From assembly GCF_004078635.1 (NCBI RefSeq), contig NZ_RZNB01000001.1:558001-622000 (forward strand): a stretch of 64,000 nucleotides of DNA, in the 5' to 3' direction. This stretch comes from Labedella phragmitis. GTDB taxonomy: Bacteria > Actinomycetota > Actinomycetes > Actinomycetales > Microbacteriaceae. Shown here in pieces: positions 26,082-34,670 of the stretch (within the stretch, counting starts at the first letter, position 1; every line of letters starts with the position of its first letter). The notes beneath the pieces are model-generated. The model was not told the origin of the DNA, made no database searches, and saw nothing but the letters and a program-made list of their open reading frames with translations. The position numbers were made by a program, and so were the translations under genes.

Positions 26082-27238
26082 GTCCGACAGCAACCGACAG
26101 AGCACCGGGCGCAGCGCTCGACGTGCGTTCCATCACCAAGCGATATGGCGACACGCCGGCCGTCGACGCCGTGAGCCTCGACATCCGGGCGGGCGAGTTC
26201 GTGACCCTCCTGGGCGCGTCGGGTTCCGGCAAGACGACACTCCTACGGATCATCGCGGGATTCGCGGACGCCGATGAGGGCTCGCTGCTCGTCGACGGTC
26301 AGGAGCTGCGCTCGGTGCCCGTCCATCGGCGCGACATCGGGATGGTGTTCCAGAACTACGCGCTCTTCCCTCACCTGAACGTGGAACAGAACGTCGCCTA
26401 CCCGCTCCGGATGCGCGGGATGCGCGGCCCCGAGCGCCGTCGGCGCGTCGCCGAGGCCCTCGAGGCCGTGCACCTGCCGACCTTCGGTCGTCGTCGGATC
26501 ACCGAACTCTCCGGGGGGCAGCAGCAGCGCGTCGCTCTTGCTCGAGCGATCGTCAGCCGTCCGCGGCTGCTGCTGATGGACGAACCCCTCGGTGCCCTCG
26601 ACCGCAACCTGCGCGATGCGCTGCAGCTCGAGATCAGCCGACTCAGTCGCGAGTTGGGCCTGACGGTCGTCAACGTGACGCACGACCAGGAGGAGGCCCT
26701 GACCATGAGCGATCGGATCGCCCTCCTCGATCGAGGTCGGCTCGTGCAATTCGCTACCCCCGACGACCTCTACCACCGTCCCGTCGACGACACGGCGGCC
26801 GCCTTCGTCGGAGAGTCGAACCTTTTCCGCGGGTCCGTCCGCGACGACGGAACGCTCGACGGCGCGGACGGCGTCGTCTTCTCCCCGCCGTCTCTCGTCG
26901 ACGGCTCCGCCGTCGGATCGGGACGCGTCGCCGTCATGGTGCGCCCCTCCCTGGTCCGGATCACCGCCGTCGGAAGCGCCCCGGAGGCGCACTCGCGCGT
27001 GGACGGCCGCGTCAGCGGAATCGTCTACGCCGGCGACTCCCGCAAGATCATCGTCACGACCGCCTCCGGCACCGAGCTGATCGCACGAGAGGACGCTGCC
27101 CGGCCGCTCGACGTGAGCGTCGAGCAGCCCGTCACCCTGCACTGGGACGCCCGGTCGTCCATCGTGACCCGACTCGCCGCAGGCTCCGCCGGAGCCACGG
27201 CCCCCGCCCCCGAGACCAGAAGGACAGCACGCGCGTGA
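26078..27238 (+). CDS. Polyamine-type ABC transporter ATP-binding protein (PotA-like)
   Basis: A 386-residue ATPase of the MalK/PotA class. Walker A is GASGSGKTTLL, the Q-loop MVFQNYALFPHLNV, the signature LSGGQQQRVALARA, Walker B LLLMDEPLGALD and the switch His VTHDQEEALTMSD. A C-terminal TOBE regulatory domain (from residue ~285) follows. All catalytic residues are present. ATG 26078 overlaps the previous stop. It powers import by the 23351-26081 components. Confidence 0.95.
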   Translation: MSPTATDRAPGAALDVRSITKRYGDTPAVDAVSLDIRAGEFVTLLGASGSGKTTLLRIIAGFADADEGSLLVDGQELRSVPVHRRDIGMVFQNYALFPHLNVEQNVAYPLRMRGMRGPERRRRVAEALEAVHLPTFGRRRITELSGGQQQRVALARAIVSRPRLLLMDEPLGALDRNLRDALQLEISRLSRELGLTVVNVTHDQEEALTMSDRIALLDRGRLVQFATPDDLYHRPVDDTAAAFVGESNLFRGSVRDDGTLDGADGVVFSPPSLVDGSAVGSGRVAVMVRPSLVRITAVGSAPEAHSRVDGRVSGIVYAGDSRKIIVTTASGTELIAREDAARPLDVSVEQPVTLHWDARSSIVTRLAAGSAGATAPAPETRRTARA

Positions 27239-28245
27239 ACAACATCATCGATTCCACCAAAGAGGTCGCCGACGGGCGCTTCCACGCCCTCATGGGGCCG
27301 GAGGCGTACCCCGCATTCCACGAGCTCGGCGAGCTGGAAGGGACATGGGGTCGACGCTGGGGAGCCGCCGACGAGGTGAGTCGCTTGCGATCCGTGCTGA
27401 TGCGTCGTCCGAGTGCCGGCCTCGGCGCCGTCCGTACCGACGCCTACGACGCGGACATGGACGCCTTCGTCGACCCCGACCGCCGCTGGTACTGGACGGG
27501 GTCAGACCTGCCCGACCTCGACGCCGTCGCCGAGCAGTACGAGGGCTTCGTCGCGGCTCTCGAGGCGGAGGGTGTCGAGATCGTGTTCGCACCCGAGCTG
27601 CCCGCCGACTACACGAAGGCCGTCTACACCCGCGACCCGCTCGTCACCGTTCCGGGCGGTGCCGTGATCGGGCGGCTCGCGCCGCGCATGCGTCGCGGAG
27701 AGGAGCAGTCGATCGCGGCGACGGTCGCCGCAGCGGGCATGCCGATCCTCGGAACCGTCACGGGATCGGGGCTCGCGGAGGGCGGGAGCTTCGTGAAGGT
27801 GCGTCGCGACCTCGCCTTCTACGGCTCCTCGGTGCGGTGCAATCCCGAAGGCGGCCGTCAACTCGCGCGCATCCTCGAACCGTTCGGCATCGAGGTGCAG
27901 CGTGTGAGCCTTCCCGGATATCTCATCCACCTCGACATGTGCTCCGTCATGCTCGACGACGACCTGGCTCTCGTGAACCCGCGACTCGCGCCCTACGACT
28001 ACATGTCGGCGCTGTGGGACCTCGGCATCGAGACGGTCGACGTGCACCCCGACGAGGAGTGGTCGACGAACCTGCTGGTCCTCGACAGGCGGCGCGTCAT
28101 CATGCCGGCACACCTCGAACGTACGGCGGAACTGCTCAACAGTCGCCACGGGGTCGAGGTGGTCCCCATCGAGTTCCGAGAGATGCTGAAGAACGGTGGC
28201 GGGCTGCACTGCTCGACGATGGAACTCCAGCGGGATTGGAGCTGA
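27235..28245 (+). CDS. Amidinotransferase/arginine-deiminase-superfamily protein
   Basis: A 336-residue member of the guanidino-group-modifying pentein superfamily. Landmarks are SVLMRRP, YTRDPLV (the R-D pair), GLAEGGSFVK (EGG motif), IHLDMCSVML, and the C-terminal GGGLHCSTM with the nucleophilic Cys at residue ~328 after the invariant Gly-rich turn. The EGGD Asp of classical deiminases is replaced by Ser, so substrate recognition may differ. Expected chemistry is hydrolysis or transfer on a guanidine, giving a ureido product. GTG 27235 overlaps the ATPase stop. Its place behind a cation importer suggests the imported compound carries a guanidino group. Confidence 0.85.
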   Translation: MNNIIDSTKEVADGRFHALMGPEAYPAFHELGELEGTWGRRWGAADEVSRLRSVLMRRPSAGLGAVRTDAYDADMDAFVDPDRRWYWTGSDLPDLDAVAEQYEGFVAALEAEGVEIVFAPELPADYTKAVYTRDPLVTVPGGAVIGRLAPRMRRGEEQSIAATVAAAGMPILGTVTGSGLAEGGSFVKVRRDLAFYGSSVRCNPEGGRQLARILEPFGIEVQRVSLPGYLIHLDMCSVMLDDDLALVNPRLAPYDYMSALWDLGIETVDVHPDEEWSTNLLVLDRRRVIMPAHLERTAELLNSRHGVEVVPIEFREMLKNGGGLHCSTMELQRDWS

Positions 28246-28252
28246 CGCCGCG

Positions 28253-29497
28253 ATGGACGCGTTCCTCGACGACTTCGCGACCATGTCGGCTTTCGGCGCC
28301 ACTCCGGGCGGAGGTGTCGAACGCCAGGCGGCGAGTGCCGCCGATGGCGAGAACCGCGCGTGGTTCACCGACTGGCTCGAGCGCAACGGCTTCGATGTCC
28401 GGGTCGACGCCATCGGCAACATCTTCGGACTGATCGAGCGGATCCCGGGCGCCCCTTACGTCGTCGTGGGTTCCCACCTCGACAGTCAGCCGCTCGCCGG
28501 GCGATTCGACGGGGCGTACGGCGTGCTCGCCGGTGCCCACGCGGTTCGGGCCGCCACTGGAGCCGAGGGTCCGGCCGTCTTCAACCTCGCCGTTGTCGAC
28601 TGGTTCAACGAGGAGGGCAGTCGGTTCAAGCCCAGCATGATGGGCAGTGCCGTGTTCACCGGAGGGCTTCCGCTCGAGGTGGCACTCGCGACGACCGATC
28701 CGACCGGAACGTCGGTGGCCGATGCGCTCGACACGATCGGTGGACGCGGAAAGGCCGCTCCCCTGGATGTGGCTGCGTACCTCGAGATCCACGTCGAGCA
28801 AGGACGAGAGCTCGAGGACACGGGAACCACCATCGGCCTCGTCGCCACGACATGGACGGCCCACAAGCTCGAGGTCGTCGTGCGCGGAGAGCAGTCGCAC
28901 ACCGGTGCGGCGCGGATGGCGGACCGGCGCGACGCCCTCTACGGGGCCGCGGAGCTGATCGTCGCGGTGCGTCGACTCATCGACGGCTTCGAACCCGAGG
29001 AACTGCACACGGCCGTCAGCGAGATGTACCTCGACCCGAACTCGCCCGTCGCCATCGCCCGCGAGGTACGGATGCTCGTGGACGTGCGTTCCCCGGACCG
29101 GTCGCTCCTCGAGACGGCGGTCGATCGGCTGCGGTCGGAGATGCGCGCGATCGAGGAACGCGCTCGGGTCGACATCGAGATCCGCGGTGTCGTCGAATGG
29201 TCGAGCGGTCCGTTCCTCGAAGAGGGGATTCTCCTGGCCGCTGCCGAAGCGGAGAGGCTCGGCTACAGCCACCGCCGTTCCGCCACCGTCGCGGGGCACG
29301 ACGCGACCAACATGAAGGAGATCGTCCCGACCGTGATGCTCTTCGTTCCGAGCGTCGACGGAATCTCCCACAACGAGCGGGAATTCACCTCCGACGCCGA
29401 CATGCTCGCCGGTCTCGACGTCCTCACCGCGGTGCTGGTCAGGGTCGCCGCGGGCGACCTCGACGCGGCCATCGGCGATATCGGGGAGGGGAGATGA
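28253..29497 (+). CDS. M20-family Zn-dependent amidohydrolase (allantoate/N-carbamoyl amino acid type)
   Basis: A 414-residue di-zinc hydrolase of the AllC/HyuC/AmaB group. Metal and active-site motifs are GSHLDSQPLAGRFDGAYGVLAG, NEEGSRF, HVEQGRELEDTG, GEQSHTGAARM (dimerisation domain) and AGHDATNM, with SVDGISHNEREFTS near the end. The family hydrolyses N-carbamoyl amino acids or allantoate to amine, CO2 and ammonia, which would be the step after a guanidino deiminase. ATG 28253 lies 8 bases after the previous stop. Its actual substrate is unknown. Confidence 0.9.
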   Translation: MDAFLDDFATMSAFGATPGGGVERQAASAADGENRAWFTDWLERNGFDVRVDAIGNIFGLIERIPGAPYVVVGSHLDSQPLAGRFDGAYGVLAGAHAVRAATGAEGPAVFNLAVVDWFNEEGSRFKPSMMGSAVFTGGLPLEVALATTDPTGTSVADALDTIGGRGKAAPLDVAAYLEIHVEQGRELEDTGTTIGLVATTWTAHKLEVVVRGEQSHTGAARMADRRDALYGAAELIVAVRRLIDGFEPEELHTAVSEMYLDPNSPVAIAREVRMLVDVRSPDRSLLETAVDRLRSEMRAIEERARVDIEIRGVVEWSSGPFLEEGILLAAAEAERLGYSHRRSATVAGHDATNMKEIVPTVMLFVPSVDGISHNEREFTSDADMLAGLDVLTAVLVRVAAGDLDAAIGDIGEGR

Positions 29498-31158
29498 CCC
29501 CCGCCATGGCTCGGACGGGTGGGGACGTCGCCGTCGAGACGCTGCGGGCGCTCGGGGTCGAGCGTCTCGTCGGGACGCCGGGACAGCACGCGCTCGGACT
29601 CTTCGACGCGTTGCGGCGCGGCGGAATCGAGCTGCTGCCCGCTCGCGTGGAGAACAACGCCGGCTTCATGGCGGACGGCCTCGCCCGGGTCGGTGGCACC
29701 GTCGCGCCCCTCCTGCTGTCGACCGGTCCCGGCGCGCTCACGTCTCTGCCGGCGCTCATGGAGGCGGCCGGTTCCTCCATCCCCGTGCTGGCACTGTCCG
29801 CACAGGTTCCCGTGAGCGGACTCGGTGGGGCGAGGCACGGGCATCTCCATGAGCTCGACGACCAGTCGGCGGTCTTCGCACAGGTTGTCAAGGGCAGCTG
29901 GACCGTGCGCACGGCCGTGCAGATACCGTCGGCGATCCGGTCGGCGTGGGAGCTCGCGGAGACGGCGCCGTGCGGTCCGGTCCTCGTGGAGATCCCCCAG
30001 GACATCCTTCTGGCCGAGGTCGGCGACACCGTACCCGTCGTCGTCGATGTCCGGTCGGAACCGCGCGCCGTCCGGGCGCGCGACGAATCGATCATCGCGG
30101 CAGCACGCGCCCTCGATGCCGCGACGCGACCCGTCGTGCTCGCGGGCGGGGGCGCGGCGCGTTCGGGAGCACGGATCGCACTCGAGCACGTCGCCGAGGC
30201 CATCGACGCGCCCGTCTTCTCGACCTTCAGTGGTCGTGACGCCATCGCGGCGTCGCACCCCCTCGCGGCCGGCAGCTGGCTCGAGGACATCGCCACGACG
30301 GAGTACCTCGAGAACGCGGACGTCCTCCTGGTCGTCGGCAGCGGACTCGGTGAATTGTCGAGCAACTACTTCACCCTGCGCCCGCGCGGGACCATCATCC
30401 AGATCGACGCCGACCTCGACGTCCTCGGAGCCAATCATCCGGTCCTCGCCCTCCACGGCGATGCGCGCGACGCTCTCGAGCGGATGGGAGACGCCCTCGA
30501 GTCGACGACCGAGGTGACGCGCCGAGCGACGCGGAGGGGAGAGATCACCGCCCTTCACGCGACGGTCGAGGCCCGCCTCGACGGGCAGGGCCTCGAGGCG
30601 GAACGGGCCATCATCGCAGCCATCCGCGACGCGCTGCCGGACGACGCCGACAGCTTCTGGGACATGACGATGATCGCGTACTGGGCCTGGTCGGCCTGGG
30701 ACGGGAGGGACGGGAGATTCGCCACGGCGCAAGGAGCGGGTGGCCTCGGCTACGCGTTTCCCGCGGCGGTCGGGGCGGCCTTCGCAGACCGGTCGCGTGC
30801 GGTGCTCGCCGTCTCGGGTGACGGCGGGGCGATGTACGGCATCTCGGAGCTCGGGACGAGCGTGCAGCTCGGCCTCGACGTCACCTGGCTCATCGTGGCC
30901 GACGGCGGTTACGGCATCCTCGAGGAGTACATGACGAGTGCCTTCGGAGTCGCGACCGCGACGTCCCTCGCGATGCCGGACTTCGTGGCGCTCGCCGCGT
31001 CCTTCGGCGTCTACGCGCGGTCCACGACGGTCGAGCGGCTGGCCGACGACCTCGCCGAGGCGCTCGCGACACCGGGGCCGTCGGTCGTGGTGCTCCCGCA
31101 ACGCATCGCCCTCTTCGCTCCGACGCATCTCGGCCGTCCGTCGGGTCCCGTCGCGTGA
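29494..31158 (+). CDS. ThDP-dependent enzyme, acetolactate synthase-like
   Basis: A 554-residue thiamine-diphosphate enzyme with three domains. The N-terminal Pyr domain has ARVENNAGFMADG, whose Glu aligns with the catalytic Glu of the family (usually R-H-E). The central domain has the Rossmann-like PVVLAGGGAARSG and VVGSGLGELSS. The C-terminal PP domain has VSGDGGAMYGISELGTSVQLGLDVTWLIVADGGYGI; the normal NN pair of the GDG-x(24-27)-NN motif reads AD, a clear deviation. It likely decarboxylates or ligates a 2-oxo acid. It is not glyoxylate carboligase-like, because the Glu is retained. ATG 29494 overlaps the previous stop. Confidence 0.88.
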   Translation: MTPAMARTGGDVAVETLRALGVERLVGTPGQHALGLFDALRRGGIELLPARVENNAGFMADGLARVGGTVAPLLLSTGPGALTSLPALMEAAGSSIPVLALSAQVPVSGLGGARHGHLHELDDQSAVFAQVVKGSWTVRTAVQIPSAIRSAWELAETAPCGPVLVEIPQDILLAEVGDTVPVVVDVRSEPRAVRARDESIIAAARALDAATRPVVLAGGGAARSGARIALEHVAEAIDAPVFSTFSGRDAIAASHPLAAGSWLEDIATTEYLENADVLLVVGSGLGELSSNYFTLRPRGTIIQIDADLDVLGANHPVLALHGDARDALERMGDALESTTEVTRRATRRGEITALHATVEARLDGQGLEAERAIIAAIRDALPDDADSFWDMTMIAYWAWSAWDGRDGRFATAQGAGGLGYAFPAAVGAAFADRSRAVLAVSGDGGAMYGISELGTSVQLGLDVTWLIVADGGYGILEEYMTSAFGVATATSLAMPDFVALAASFGVYARSTTVERLADDLAEALATPGPSVVVLPQRIALFAPTHLGRPSGPVA

Positions 31159-32108
31159 CGGCCGAGACCGACGAGCGTCCCGTCGTCGTCATGACCGAGA
31201 GCGGGGACGTCGACCCCGGGGCGGGGGTCGCGCTGCTCGAGCAGAACGGCTTCGAGGTCGTCGTGCTGACGGGCGCGCTCCCGCTCAGCAGTGGCTCCGC
31301 GCGGTCGGGCGGGGGATGGCGGAACGCGGTCGCCGCCATCATCGGCCTTGCCCCTTTCGGGGCCGCGGAGATGGATCGGCTCCCTGCCCTGCGACTCATC
31401 GCGACGACCTCGACGGGGGTCGACATGGTCGACGAGCGCGCGGCGGCGGAGCGCGGCATCGAGGTCGTCGGGCTCGGCGGCGTTGCGACCCGGGAGGTCG
31501 CGACGCACACGCTCGCGCTGATCCTCACCTCCTTGCGGGAGTTGCAGGCCGGGGTGGACGTGGTCCGCGGCGGCGGTTGGACCTCCGAGCTGACCGTCAC
31601 TCCGCCGGACGTCGGCCGGCTGGTGCTGGGCCTCGTCGGCTTCGGGCGGATCGCGCGGGAGACGGCCAGACTCGCCCGACCACTGTTCGAGCGCATCGTC
31701 GCAACGGACCCGTTCGTGACGGAATCGGAGAACGGCGTCGAGTTGATGGCCTTCGACACGCTGCTCGATGTCGCCGACGTGGTGTCCCTGCATCTTCCCG
31801 CGACCGCGGACACCCGCCGGCTCATCGGCGAGCGAGCCATGGCACGCCTGCGGCCGGGTGCACTGCTCGTGAACGCCTCCCGCGCCGAGATCGTCGATTC
31901 CGCAGCGGTCCTCGACGCGCTCGAATCAGGCCGAGTCTCGCGCTACGCCGCCGACGTCCTCGACGGCGAACCTCCCGCTGCCGACGATCCGCTGCGGTCG
32001 CACCCGCGCGCCATTGTCACACCGCACATGGGATTCTTGTCGACGAGCTCTCTCCAGCGCTACGAACTCGACCCGGCGAGGACGATCATCGAACGATTGG
32101 CCCGCTGA
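31155..32108 (+). CDS. D-2-hydroxyacid dehydrogenase (NAD-dependent)
   Basis: A 317-residue dehydrogenase of the glyoxylate/hydroxypyruvate reductase group. The Rossmann motif is LGLVGFGRIARETARLARPL (GxGxxA). Catalytic residues are Arg in NASRAEIVDS, Glu in DVLDGEPP, and His in VTPHMGFLS. It would interconvert a 2-oxo acid and a D-2-hydroxy acid, perhaps acting on the ThDP enzyme's substrate or product. GTG 31155 overlaps the preceding stop. Last gene of the operon, ending 11 bases from a convergent gene. Confidence 0.9.
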   Translation: MTAETDERPVVVMTESGDVDPGAGVALLEQNGFEVVVLTGALPLSSGSARSGGGWRNAVAAIIGLAPFGAAEMDRLPALRLIATTSTGVDMVDERAAAERGIEVVGLGGVATREVATHTLALILTSLRELQAGVDVVRGGGWTSELTVTPPDVGRLVLGLVGFGRIARETARLARPLFERIVATDPFVTESENGVELMAFDTLLDVADVVSLHLPATADTRRLIGERAMARLRPGALLVNASRAEIVDSAAVLDALESGRVSRYAADVLDGEPPAADDPLRSHPRAIVTPHMGFLSTSSLQRYELDPARTIIERLAR

Positions 32109-32118
32109 CGCGCGGCGA

Positions 32119-32781
32119 TCACACCCCGGCGGCCAGCTCGTCGAGCACGTGACGGGCGAGGGCGCGCTGCTCCGTTGGCTCGTTCGTGATCATGATGAGC
32201 GCCTTCCACACCGCCCACCCGCGACCGCGCGCCCACGTCGCGTCGTCGAGGTCGAGTTCGCGTCGGAGGTCGAGGATGTCGTGCATCTCCGCATCCCAGT
32301 GCGTGACCGGGCCGCCGCGGAACGCGCTGTGGAGTCCGGGGATGGGGCCGTCGGTCGTCTCCGCCACGCGCAGGGTGACGAGGAACGATGCGAGATCGGC
32401 GGCGAACACGACGGGGTCGTCGGGACGTGTGGCGGCGAGCGGCGTGCCGTCGATCCAGTCGTAGACGGACCACGGGGCGGGGAAGTGGGCACTCGCGGCG
32501 CCTGCGCCCCGCACCTCGGGGATGGGGAGTGGGACCTGCGATCGCAGGCGCGGCAGCCACGCCTGCTCCTTCGCGACCTGTGGGACGTAGTCGTCCGCGC
32601 TCGGGAGGCGGACCACGAGCTCGTGTCCCAAGCGGAACATGCGGTGATCGTTGCCCCCGCGCTCGAGACGGCGGATCGGGAGTCCGGCCCACTCCGGGAA
32701 CTGTTCGGCGACGAGTGCGCGCACGAGCCTCTCATCGAGCAGCGCGGCGTCGATCCGGCGGTCGTTCGGTCCCTCGGTCAT
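32119..32781 (-). pseudogene. Aminoglycoside-phosphotransferase-like gene with catalytic core deleted
   Basis: The 220-residue product begins as a normal APH/ChoK-fold protein: RRLERGGNDHRMFRLGHELVVRLPSADDY, VYDWIDGTPL and HSAFRGGPVTHWDAEMHDILD. It ends with LDDATWARGRGWAVWKALIMITN...HVLDELAAG, which in this family follows the active site. The ~80 residues normally between (catalytic loop HGDxxxxN and metal-binding DFG) are missing. The two parts fuse in frame near residue 170. It cannot be a working kinase by known family rules, so I call it an internally deleted, probably inactive gene. The frame is otherwise intact. Confidence 0.75.
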
Positions 32782-32874
32782 GATCGTTCGACGCTACCGC
32801 AGGGCCCGCGTGACCTCGACGGCCACGACCGCAACCCCGGTCGGCCGCCCCGTCGCCGCGGCTACCGTGGCCGC

Positions 32875-33168
32875 ATGCCTTCCGTCACGATCGTCGCCCA
32901 CGTCGTCTCGACCGCTCCAGAGGCGCTCGTGATGATCGCCAAGACCGTGCGGTCCCACGTGGAGGGCGCCGGGTCCGCGAGTGCGTCCGTGCCGCTGCCG
33001 ATGAACGCGCGGGCGTCCGTGACCGTCGCCGGTTTCGGTGACGAGCTCCCCGTCGCGATCGACGTGGAGGCGCCGACCATCGAGGAGGCGAAGGCCGCGG
33101 CTTCCGCCCTCCGGCTCCAGCTCAAGGCGGGCCCGGGCTGGCGGATGGAGTCCGGGCCGGGCGCGTGA
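32875..33168 (+). CDS. Conserved-looking small protein of unknown function
   Basis: A 97-residue soluble protein with no signal peptide or membrane segment. TACCGT at 32863-32868 sits 6 nt before the ATG, supporting a leaderless start and a real gene. The sequence is balanced in charge with alternating beta/alpha character (VTIVAHVVSTAPEALVMIAKTVRSHVEG; APTIEEAKAAASALRLQL). I do not recognise a family. It stands between the deleted APH-like gene (divergent) and a flavin monooxygenase. Confidence 0.7.
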   Translation: MPSVTIVAHVVSTAPEALVMIAKTVRSHVEGAGSASASVPLPMNARASVTVAGFGDELPVAIDVEAPTIEEAKAAASALRLQLKAGPGWRMESGPGA

Positions 33169-33226
33169 ACGTCACTCCCCATCACCGTCGTCACCGCCGT
33201 TTCGATCCCGCGATAGCGTGTTCCGG

Positions 33227-34597
33227 GTGAGCTCCCTGATCCACCTCAACGGTTTCGAGATGAACACCCCCAGCCACATCAATCACGGCTTGTGGGTGCA
33301 CCCCGAGAACCAGCGCCATCGCTACACGGACATCGACTACTGGACCGAGACGGCGCGACTGCTCGAGCGCGGCCTGTTCGACGCGATGTTCATCGCCGAC
33401 GTGGTGGGGACGTACGACGTCTACCGGGGCAGCCGCGATCCGGCGGTCGAGCGCGGGATCCAGATCCCCAACAACGATCCCTACCTCGTCGTCCCCGCGA
33501 TGGCCGCGGTCACGCGGGACCTCGGTTTCGCGGTGACCGCCTCGACGACGTACGAGCCGCCGTTCGGGAACGCGCGTCGCCTGTCGACGCTCGACCACCT
33601 CACGAAGGGGCGGATCGCCTGGAACGTCGTCACCGGGTATCTCCCCGATGCGGCACGCAATTTCGGGCTCCGCGAGCAGGTGACGCACGACGTGCGGTAC
33701 GAGGTCGCGGAGGAGTTCCTCGACGTCTCGTACAAGCTGTGGGAGGGATCGTGGGACGACGACGCCGTCGTGCTCGATCGTGAACGGCGCATCTACACGG
33801 ATCCCACGAAGGTCCACGAGATCCACCACGAGGGCCGGTTCTTCTCCGTCGACGGCCCGCATTTGAGTGAGCCCAGCCGGCAGCGCACCCCCGTCATCTA
33901 CCAGGCGGGCAGTTCCGACTCGGGCAAGAACCTCGCCGCGCGGCACGCCGAAGGCGTCTTCGTCTCGTCGCGCACGCTCGACCGGGTCGCGGCGGATGTG
34001 CGCGACCTGCGGGACCGCGCGGAGGGCTTCGGTCGGGGGCGCGACGCGATCCGCGCCTTCACGTCGATCAACATCGTCCTCGGCGAGACCGAGGCGGAGG
34101 CCCGGCGGAAGGCGGAGGACCTCTTCGGCTACCGCGACCTCGACGGTTACCTCGTGCACTTCGGCGGAGGGACCGGCATCGACGTCGCGGCGCTCGCCGG
34201 GGACGAGGGGGTCACCTTCTCCGGGCGCGGCCACATCGAGTCGCGCGAGAAGGAGTTCGCCGAGGCGCAGGGCGGCAAGGCGAAGGCGATCATCGACTCG
34301 CTGAGCGATCCGTGGAGCGACGAGTTCCACGTCGTGGGCACGCCCGAACAGGTCGCGGACCGGCTCGAGGAGATCGTCGAGCGGACGGGCGTCGACGGGT
34401 TCAACGTCGTGCAGTACCTCTCGCCCGGGACCTTCGAGGACATCGTCGAGCTGCTCGTTCCGGAGCTGCAGCGCCGGGGCCGGTACCGGACCGCGTACGA
34501 GGAGCAGACACTGCGCGAGCGCCTCTTCCCGGGCGCCGGTCCGCTCCTGCCCGCGACGCACCCGGCCGCGGCTCACCGCGGCGCCTTCCGCGCCTGA
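33227..34597 (+). CDS. LLM-class flavin-dependent monooxygenase (NtaA/SnaA/DszA group)
   Basis: A 456-residue FMNH2-dependent monooxygenase with the bacterial-luciferase TIM barrel. Diagnostic segments are LLERGLFDAMFIADVVGTYDVYRG, STTYEPPFGNARRLSTLDHLTKGRIAWNVVT, NFGLREQVTHDVRYEVAEEFLDVSYKLWEGSW and TPVIYQAGSSDSGKNLAARHAEGVFV. Members desulfonate or oxidise aryl sulfones, EDTA/NTA and similar. It is a paralog of the 62098-63546 product. No flavin reductase is adjacent, so FMNH2 must come from elsewhere. GTG 33227 has TAGCGT (33214-33219) 7 nt upstream, consistent with a leaderless start. Confidence 0.92.
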   Translation: MSSLIHLNGFEMNTPSHINHGLWVHPENQRHRYTDIDYWTETARLLERGLFDAMFIADVVGTYDVYRGSRDPAVERGIQIPNNDPYLVVPAMAAVTRDLGFAVTASTTYEPPFGNARRLSTLDHLTKGRIAWNVVTGYLPDAARNFGLREQVTHDVRYEVAEEFLDVSYKLWEGSWDDDAVVLDRERRIYTDPTKVHEIHHEGRFFSVDGPHLSEPSRQRTPVIYQAGSSDSGKNLAARHAEGVFVSSRTLDRVAADVRDLRDRAEGFGRGRDAIRAFTSINIVLGETEAEARRKAEDLFGYRDLDGYLVHFGGGTGIDVAALAGDEGVTFSGRGHIESREKEFAEAQGGKAKAIIDSLSDPWSDEFHVVGTPEQVADRLEEIVERTGVDGFNVVQYLSPGTFEDIVELLVPELQRRGRYRTAYEEQTLRERLFPGAGPLLPATHPAAAHRGAFRA

Positions 34598-34670
34598 CGC
34601 GCCGTATCGCGGTGACTCGGGCCACAGGCCCCGATGCTATTATGTTCTCAGCGTCATATTGGAGGTCCAC

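Noticed and set aside
29494-31158. Glyoxylate carboligase as identity of the ThDP enzyme
   Set aside because: Glyoxylate carboligase lacks the catalytic Glu, which is present here.
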